From a virus: 24,485 nt of DNA. The translations under genes were made by a program, and so were the position numbers. Positions 19,322-24,485 of the stretch are shown here, in pieces (position 1 is the first letter of the stretch; each line of letters opens with the position of its first letter). The stretch covers positions 1 to 24,485 of the IMG/VR virus record IMGVR_UViG_3300044957_001620; one strand, written 5' to 3'. A model generated the notes under the pieces. It worked only from the letters and a program-made list of their open reading frames with translations. It searched no databases and was not told where the DNA came from.

Positions 19322-20299
19322 ATGGCTGAACGCCTCATTCGCAAGACCGTGATCCTGTGCAAACTGGAAGCGACCTACGGCCAAGACGCGAACCCGACCG
19401 GCGCCGCCAACGCGCTGGTGGTTAGCAACGTCTCGATCAACCCGCTGAATGCCGAGTACATCAAACGCGACATTATCCGCGACTACCTGGGCGCCTCTGA
19501 AGAGCTGCCAGGCGCGAGCTACGTCGAGTGCGGCTTTGACATCGAGCTCGTCGGCGCCGGCGCCGTCGCCACGGCCCCGGCCTGGGGTCCCCTGATGCGC
19601 TCGATCGGCTTCGCCGAAACCATCACCGCAGGCCAGCGCGTCGACTACACGCCGATCTCGGGCGCGTTCGAGTCGTCGACGATCTACTACTTCGACGATG
19701 GCGTGCTGCACAAGCTGTTGGGCGTGCGCGGTACTGCGACGCTGGACCTGACGGTCGGCCAGAAGCCGACCATCAGCTTCAAGATGATGGGCGTCGACGG
19801 TGGTATCGCAGAGCTGGCCAACCCGAGCACCACGCTCACCGCTTGGCGCGTGCCGCAGATCGTCACCGACGAGAACTCGGGCGATATCACGATCGGCGCA
19901 ACCCATGCCGTGGCAGCGGCGCCGGCATTCACCGGCGGCCAGGCCTATCCGAGCCAAGGCCTGACGGTCGACCTCGGCATTACCGCGACCTTCCAGAAGC
20001 TCCTGGGCGGCAAGTCGATCGCGATCACAGATCGCGAGGTCACCGCTGCGGTCAAGCTGAAACTGACCGCAGCGCAGGAGGTGGCGTTCATGGCCGACGT
20101 CAAGAGCGCCGCGAAGAAGAGCATCGGCCTGATCCACGGCACTGTCGCCAACGACAAGGTCGGCGTCTTCCTGCCGGCGGCGCAATTCAAGGAACCGACG
20201 AAGGAAGAGCTCAACGGCGAGCGCCTCTGCGGCTACAAGCTGCGCGCGCTGCCGGTCGCCGGCAACGACGAATTCCGCATCTTCACCAGCTTCGCTTAA
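19322..20299 (+). CDS. Phage tail tube protein
   Basis: A 325-aa protein with AGGAG about eight bases before the ATG. It starts MAERLIRKTVILCKLEATYG then QDANPTGAANALVVSNVSIN, followed by IKRDIIRDYLGASEELPGAS, a pattern I know from siphophage tail tube proteins of proteobacterial phages. The middle (ESSTIYYFDDGVLHKLLGVR; LDLTVGQKPTISFKMMGVDG) is beta-rich, as expected for the ring-forming beta-sandwich of gpV-like tubes; the C-terminal part may be an additional surface domain. It polymerises around the tape measure protein into a non-contractile tube; no sheath gene is present in the window, which supports siphovirus morphology. A UUCG hairpin follows its stop. Confidence 0.82.
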   Translation: MAERLIRKTVILCKLEATYGQDANPTGAANALVVSNVSINPLNAEYIKRDIIRDYLGASEELPGASYVECGFDIELVGAGAVATAPAWGPLMRSIGFAETITAGQRVDYTPISGAFESSTIYYFDDGVLHKLLGVRGTATLDLTVGQKPTISFKMMGVDGGIAELANPSTTLTAWRVPQIVTDENSGDITIGATHAVAAAPAFTGGQAYPSQGLTVDLGITATFQKLLGGKSIAITDREVTAAVKLKLTAAQEVAFMADVKSAAKKSIGLIHGTVANDKVGVFLPAAQFKEPTKEELNGERLCGYKLRALPVAGNDEFRIFTSFA

Positions 20300-20305
20300 C
20301 AACCA

Positions 20306-20319
20306 GGGCCTTCGGGCCC
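20306..20319 (+). other. UUCG-loop hairpin after the tail tube gene
   Basis: GGGCC-TTCG-GGCCC gives a 5-bp stem closed by a C(UUCG)G tetraloop, one of the most stable small RNA hairpins. It lies 7 bases past the tail tube stop with no U-tail. As after the capsid gene, it may protect the message of an abundantly made structural protein. Confidence 0.5.
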
Positions 20320-20338
20320 ACCTCATTCAAGGAACACC

Positions 20339-20689
20339 ATGAACAAGCGTTACGTCCCCGTTATCAGCGAGACCGTCCTCGTCTCCGTCAAGGGCTCCAC
20401 CAAGGATGGCAAAGGCCAGCCGGTGCCGTTCAAGTTCACCCTGACCTGCACGCGCCTGCTGGCCAGCGACCTCAAGAACCGTTTCAACAGTGGCGAATTC
20501 GACATGAAAGAAGTCATGCGCGAGGTCACGACCGACTGGAGCGGCCAGCGGCTCATCACCGACCAGGAGACCAAACAGCCGGCCGAGTTCTGCCCTGAAG
20601 CGTTCGACGCGCTGCTGGACATCCCAGGCATGGCCCTGGTGTGCTTCAACGCCTTCACCAAAGAAACGAGCGCGAACGAAAAAAACTAG
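20339..20689 (+). CDS. Tail assembly chaperone, gpG-like
   Basis: A 116-aa protein with AAGGA six bases before the ATG. It lies between tail tube and tape measure genes, the invariable place of the G/T tail assembly chaperones. The first half is beta-rich (KRYVPVISETVLVSVKG; GQPVPFKFTLTCTRL), the second helical and acidic (FDMKEVMREVTTDWSG; CPEAFDALLDIPGMALVCF). The frame ends right after a slippery A AAA AAC, which lets some ribosomes make a longer G-T product, as in lambda. The short form is expected to be the abundant one. Family assignment depends on position and the frameshift signal, since these chaperones diverge strongly. Confidence 0.85.
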   Translation: MNKRYVPVISETVLVSVKGSTKDGKGQPVPFKFTLTCTRLLASDLKNRFNSGEFDMKEVMREVTTDWSGQRLITDQETKQPAEFCPEAFDALLDIPGMALVCFNAFTKETSANEKN

Positions 20690-20712
20690 CGCAGGTCGCG
20701 CGCTGCGCGGCC
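20680..20712 (+). promoter_or_regulatory. Programmed -1 frameshift signal
   Basis: A AAA AAC (20680-20686) is in the correct register with the gpG frame (GAA AAA AAC TAG). Seven bases after it, GGTCGCGC (20694-20701), loop GCT and GCGCGGCC (20705-20712) form an 8-bp GC-rich stem with one G-U pair. Heptamer, spacer and hairpin are the textbook layout for -1 frameshifting, and the -1 frame stays open to 21045. Confidence 0.9.
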
Positions 20713-21045
20713 CTTGGCCAGCTCGCTGACCCCGACGAGCTGGAGCAGGACAAGGAGGCCGTCGACGAGGCGGCCGCCTTCTTCGGCTTGATGCCGATCT
20801 ATCAGCAGGAACCCGTCTCGCCAATCTACCTCTGGCCGGAAAACGTCAGGTCCTGGAATTTTTTCCGGGCGGTCTCGACGCAGTGGCTCACAGGGCCCAG
20901 CGGCGTGATCGGCCTGAATTACCTCAGCGTCGAGGTGGTGCGAGACGCCTGGGGCATCCGCCGGAAGGACTGGCCGAGGCTATTTGCTGAAGTGCAGGCC
21001 ATGGAACGCGCGACCCTTGATGCGTGGAGAGAACGGAAGAAATGA
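20686..21045 (+). CDS. T-part of the gpGT frameshifted tail chaperone
   Basis: This frame has no good start or ribosome site of its own and is reached by the -1 shift, giving a fusion of about 235 aa (116 from G plus 119 here). The T-part starts LAQVARCAALGQLADPDELE, has AAFFGLMPIYQQEPVSPIYL, and continues with WPENVRSWNFFRAVSTQW, matching small phage proteins of the DUF1799 type in my memory. In lambda, gpGT binds the tape measure protein through T and recruits tail tube subunits through G. The end overlaps the tape measure start by 4 bp (ATGA), so it is coupled to it. Confidence 0.85.
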   Translation, partial: LAQVARCAALGQLADPDELEQDKEAVDEAAAFFGLMPIYQQEPVSPIYLWPENVRSWNFFRAVSTQWLTGPSGVIGLNYLSVEVVRDAWGIRRKDWPRLFAEVQAMERATLDAWRERKK

Positions 21046-24000
21046 CAGAATCCCGTGTAGTAATTACAGCAGATGCCAACCGTGCAGTAACGGAATTTCA
21101 GCGGTTCCGCACCCAGGCCGTCGGCGCACTCGACCACGTATCCAAGGCCGGCGGCATTATCGGGGGCGTGCTGGGCGGGATCGGTGCGTCGTTGTCGATC
21201 GCCGCCTTCACCGGCTGGATCAAGACCGCGATCGACGCTACCGATGCCGCGAGCGACTTGTCGCAAAAGACCGGCATCGCAATCGAGGACTTGGCAGGCC
21301 TTGAACTTGCATTCCAGAAGGGCGGCATGGAAGCCGGCGCCCTCGAAGGAAACATGTCGAAGCTGTCCAAGCAGATCGTCGAGGGCAATGACGCCTTCGA
21401 AAAGCTGCGCCTGGCGACGAAGGACTCGACAGGCCAGCTGAAGACCAGCAAGGCTATGCTCTACGAGCTAGCGGACCAGTTCGCCAATATGGAGGACGGC
21501 GTCCAGAAGAGTGCCCTCGCGCAGGAAATCTTTGGCAAGTCGGGCGCGGCCATGATCCCGATGCTCAATGAGGGCTCGGAAGGCCTGCGCGAGATGGACG
21601 AGATGGCGCGCAAGCTGGGCCTGTCGCTCAGCCAGGAGGCCGTCGACAAGGCAGGCGATTTCAACGATACGCTCGACCTGCTCGCCCTGGGCAGCCAAGG
21701 CGTCGCACGGGGCATCGCGGCCGAGCTGCTGCCGACGCTTAGCAACCTCACCGGACAGTTCTTGACCACCATGACGAGCGGGGACCGGCTGAAGAACACG
21801 GCAGGCTTCCTGGCCTCCGGTCTCAAGCTTCTATTCACCGTCGGCGTGGGCGTGGCCGAGGTGTTCTCGACGCTTGGCAAGACGGTCGGTGCCGCCGGTG
21901 CTCAAGTCGTTTCGCTCCTACAGGGTAACTTCAGCCAGGCCGTTGAAATCGGCCGGCAGTGGCAACAAGACGTGGGCAGCGGCTGGAAGGCTTCGCTCGC
22001 GTCGATCGAAGCGGCATGGGCATCGACCACTGACGGTTCCGTCGATTCAATGGTGAAGTTCACCAAGAACTCGACCGTCGTAGGCCTGAGCGCGGCGGAG
22101 TTGGCCGAGCAGAGCAAGAAGGCGGCCAAGGCGATCGAGGAGGAAGCCCAGGCGCTGGCGGAATTGTCGGGTCTGAGCGGCTCCTTCGCCAAGGAGTGGG
22201 ACCAGCTCACCACCCTGTACAACCGCAAGAAGATTTCGGTCGAGCAGCTGACGAAAGCGCAGGCCGGGCTGCTGGCCAAACAGCCAGGTATCAAGGCCGC
22301 TGCAGAGGCGGAGCTGGCCGAGCGCAAGGCCCTCGCCGCAGCCGCCGAACAGTACGCGGATGCCTACGACAAGGCCGCAGCCGCCAAGACCAAGGCGCTC
22401 GCCGACCTGGAGGCGCAACGGGAAGAAAACAAGCTGATCGGCCTGAGCGCGCTCGAGCTGGCTGAGCTCAATGCCGTGCGCCTGGAAAGCCAGGCGCTGC
22501 GTGCGGAGGAGAATGCCGAGATCGCCGAAGGGCTCGACCTGACCGGCGAGCTCGCGCAGCAGTATCGCGACGAGGCCGCGGCATTGCGCGACCTTGCTGT
22601 CGCGCAGCGTGAAGGAGCCCGCATCCGGATCGCGGCCGAGGAGGCCACGAAGGCGGCTGCAGCGCAAAAGCAACTGTGGGGCGAGATCGACCGTACCGCT
22701 CACGACACCTTCGTCAGCATCTTCGACAGCGGGAAATCTACGTTCGATCGGCTGACGGACACCCTCAAGAATGGGCTGTACGACCTGCTGTACCAGATGA
22801 CCGTCAAGAAGTGGATCCTCAACATCAGCGGCCAGGTGAGCGGCTCCTCGGGAGGATCGACGGGCGCTGACCTGCTTGGCAGCCTGTTCGGATCGGGCAG
22901 CGGTGGCGGTGGCGGCGGTGCGATGAACTGGATCCAGACCGGGACGAAACTGTACGACGCCTTCAAGGGCGGGTTCAGCGGCATCGGTGCGTCCGCCGGC
23001 AAGGGCATTTCCTACCTCGGCAACGCCATGGGGAACAACTCCATCTTCAGCTTCGGGCAAGGGATGCAGGGGTTCAATGCCGGCGGCGTCGGCAGCGGCA
23101 TCAGCGGTCAGGCGGCGGGCTATGGCCAGATGGCATCGGGCGCGCTGGGCGCACTCGCCGGCATCGCCGGTGGCGTGTTTGGTGGCCGTGCGATCTCCGG
23201 CGGCTACTCGGCCTTTGGCGGTTCGGGCAACTCGGCCGTGAACACCGGGACCGCCGTCGGAGCCGCTATCGGCTCGATCGTCCCGGTCATTGGTACTGCG
23301 CTGGGCGCGCTGGTCGGCGGCCTCCTCGGCGGCACCGTGAACCGGCTATTCGGTCACAAGCCGAAGGAGGTAACGGAGTCCGGCATCCAGGGCAGGATCT
23401 ACGCGCAGGGCGGTGCGTCCGGCATCGAGTGGGACAAGTGGATCCAGAAGGGTGGGGTATTCCGTAGCGACAAGAGCGGCATCAGCGGCATCAACATGTC
23501 GGCGGAAGTGGCCAAGCCTTTGACCGATGCGTTCGAGATCATCGAGACCACCGTCACCGGCTTCGCGGCGACACTCGGAGTGTCGAGCGACGCGATGATC
23601 GGCTACTACAAGGAATTCAACCTGGCGATGCCGAAGGACGCCGAGGCCCGCCAAAAGGTGCTGGCCGACTTCTTCGCCGCTACCAGCGACGAGATCGCGC
23701 TCAGGCTGGTCCCATCCTTGGCCGAGTTCAGGAAGGAAGGAGAGAGTGCCAGTGCGACGCTCGAGCGCCTGGCGACCAACTATGCGGTGGTCGACAGTGC
23801 TATGGAAGCGATGGGCACGACCTTCGGCGCCGTTGGCGTCGCGTCGATCGGCGCACGGGAACGGCTGGTTGAGCTGTTCGGCGGCGCCGCCAACCTGGCC
23901 GCCAGTGCCGCGATCTTCTCGCAGACCTACTTGACCGAAGCCGAGCGCATCGCGCCAGTTGCGGCCGCAGTCAAGAAGGAGCTGGACGCGCTTGGCCTGG

Positions 24001-24485
24001 GTTATGTCGATACGCGCGAAGAGTTCAAGTCGCTGGTTCTCGGCCTTGACCGTACCACCGAGTCGGGCGCCAAGACGTTTGCAACCCTGATGGGGCTGCA
24101 GGAAGCGTTCGCCCTGGTCTACCCGGCCATCGAGAATGCAGCCGGCGCGGTGGCGGATTCAGTGAAGCAAGCTGCCGATGCGCGCGCGGACCTGGTCGAG
24201 GCCTACGACGTCGAGCGAGAGGCGATCGAAGGAACGATGGGCCGGATGCGTGCGTTCGCGGGGAGCCTGCGCACGCTGCGCGACAGCGCCCTGCTGGGCA
24301 ATCTGTCGCCCCTGACGCCGCAGCAGAAGTACCTCGAGGCGCGGGCGCAGTACGAGCGCACGCTGGCTGCAGCGCGCTCCGGCGACGAGGCGGCCCAAGG
24401 GCGTTATGCAGAAGCCTACCAGGCCTTCCTGGAAGCGTCGCAGCTGGTCAACGCGTCGGGCGCGCAATACCAGCGTGATTTCGCA
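21042..24485 (+). CDS. Tape measure protein (partial, runs off the window)
   Basis: The frame is open for all 1148 codons to the window end, so the true C-terminus is missing. The start MTESRVVITADANRAVTEFQ and the hydrophobic segment GGIIGGVLGGIGASLSIAAF (about 37-57) are usual for tape measure proteins. The stretch to about 240 (DLSQKTGIAIEDLAGLELAF; FGKSGAAMIPMLNEG) is the conserved tape measure domain. A long Ala/Glu coiled-coil region follows (about 340-545), a Gly-rich part near 605-630 (GSGSGGGGGG), a second hydrophobic segment near 735-765 (IGSIVPVIGTALGALVGGLL), then a helical tail. It sets tail length and probably enters the target cell membrane during DNA ejection. Length so far already implies a tail of roughly lambda size or longer. 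Confidence 0.93.
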   Translation, partial: MTESRVVITADANRAVTEFQRFRTQAVGALDHVSKAGGIIGGVLGGIGASLSIAAFTGWIKTAIDATDAASDLSQKTGIAIEDLAGLELAFQKGGMEAGALEGNMSKLSKQIVEGNDAFEKLRLATKDSTGQLKTSKAMLYELADQFANMEDGVQKSALAQEIFGKSGAAMIPMLNEGSEGLREMDEMARKLGLSLSQEAVDKAGDFNDTLDLLALGSQGVARGIAAELLPTLSNLTGQFLTTMTSGDRLKNTAGFLASGLKLLFTVGVGVAEVFSTLGKTVGAAGAQVVSLLQGNFSQAVEIGRQWQQDVGSGWKASLASIEAAWASTTDGSVDSMVKFTKNSTVVGLSAAELAEQSKKAAKAIEEEAQALAELSGLSGSFAKEWDQLTTLYNRKKISVEQLTKAQAGLLAKQPGIKAAAEAELAERKALAAAAEQYADAYDKAAAAKTKALADLEAQREENKLIGLSALELAELNAVRLESQALRAEENAEIAEGLDLTGELAQQYRDEAAALRDLAVAQREGARIRIAAEEATKAAAAQKQLWGEIDRTAHDTFVSIFDSGKSTFDRLTDTLKNGLYDLLYQMTVKKWILNISGQVSGSSGGSTGADLLGSLFGSGSGGGGGGAMNWIQTGTKLYDAFKGGFSGIGASAGKGISYLGNAMGNNSIFSFGQGMQGFNAGGVGSGISGQAAGYGQMASGALGALAGIAGGVFGGRAISGGYSAFGGSGNSAVNTGTAVGAAIGSIVPVIGTALGALVGGLLGGTVNRLFGHKPKEVTESGIQGRIYAQGGASGIEWDKWIQKGGVFRSDKSGISGINMSAEVAKPLTDAFEIIETTVTGFAATLGVSSDAMIGYYKEFNLAMPKDAEARQKVLADFFAATSDEIALRLVPSLAEFRKEGESASATLERLATNYAVVDSAMEAMGTTFGAVGVASIGARERLVELFGGAANLAASAAIFSQTYLTEAERIAPVAAAVKKELDALGLGYVDTREEFKSLVLGLDRTTESGAKTFATLMGLQEAFALVYPAIENAAGAVADSVKQAADARADLVEAYDVEREAIEGTMGRMRAFAGSLRTLRDSALLGNLSPLTPQQKYLEARAQYERTLAAARSGDEAAQGRYAEAYQAFLEASQLVNASGAQYQRDFA

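Noticed and set aside
20641-21045. Independent 134-aa gene starting at GTG 20641
   Set aside because: The start lies inside the gpG frame without a ribosome site, whereas the slippery heptamer and hairpin explain the frame as a -1 extension.
1-24485. CRISPR array or insertion sequence
   Set aside because: No regularly spaced direct repeats of the right length and no transposase frame or terminal inverted repeats were seen.

Overview
This window is most of the left two-thirds of a temperate, lambda-like siphophage (prophage), probably from a Betaproteobacterium of the order Burkholderiales. That host guess rests on high GC, the YdaS-type Cro and YmfL-like regulators, and the style of the DUF5906 primase-helicase and structural genes; the genus cannot be fixed from sequence alone. 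The structural genes run left to right. The window ends inside the tape measure gene, so tail-tip, lysis and integrase genes are not visible.

Layout. (1) 1-1074: one visibly AT-richer, unrecognised minus-strand gene, possibly cargo or flanking DNA. (2) 1393-3792: a leftward early operon read from a promoter at about 3750-3779 to a terminator at about 1399-1418. It holds seven small genes, including a stand-alone SF3/DUF5906 ATPase that is a paralogue of the main replicative helicase, and an AlpA/Xis-like DNA-binding protein at its end. (3) 3750-5276: the immunity region. It has two near-identical operator-promoter blocks (oL/pL and oR/pR), a repressor lacking the S24 self-cleavage domain, a Cro/YdaS-like gene and a WYL-like small gene. 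A near-perfect LexA box stands before a tiny gene that runs toward and overlaps the repressor gene, which suggests SOS induction through an antirepressor and/or antisense transcription. (4) 5277-9060: rightward early genes (YmfL/CII-like regulator, winged-helix protein, large TOPRIM + SF3 primase-helicase), followed by a TTCACA iteron cluster that is a good origin candidate. (5) 9326-10205: a candidate Q-type late antiterminator followed by a sigma70 promoter and, about 20 bp past its start point, strong terminators, the lambda pR'-tR' layout.

(6) 10236-24485: the late operon. In order: gpZ-like tail protein, possible cos, Nu1-type small terminase, GpA-type large terminase, Mor-family activator, gpW joining protein, lambda-type portal, ClpP-protease/major capsid fusion with a Mu gpT-like capsid domain, DUF2190 decoration protein, head-tail and tail completion proteins, small acidic protein, tail tube, G and GT tail chaperones made by a -1 frameshift (A AAA AAC plus hairpin), and tape measure.

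Most gene junctions are ATGA or close overlaps, so each block is translationally coupled. The most unusual points are the SOS-box/tiny ORF/non-cleavable repressor triad, the truncated helicase paralogue in the lysogeny-side operon, the Mor-family gene beside a dyad-symmetric element repeated before the gpW and capsid genes, and a perfect 16-bp palindrome present twice. All family assignments come from reading motifs by eye; no database search was run.
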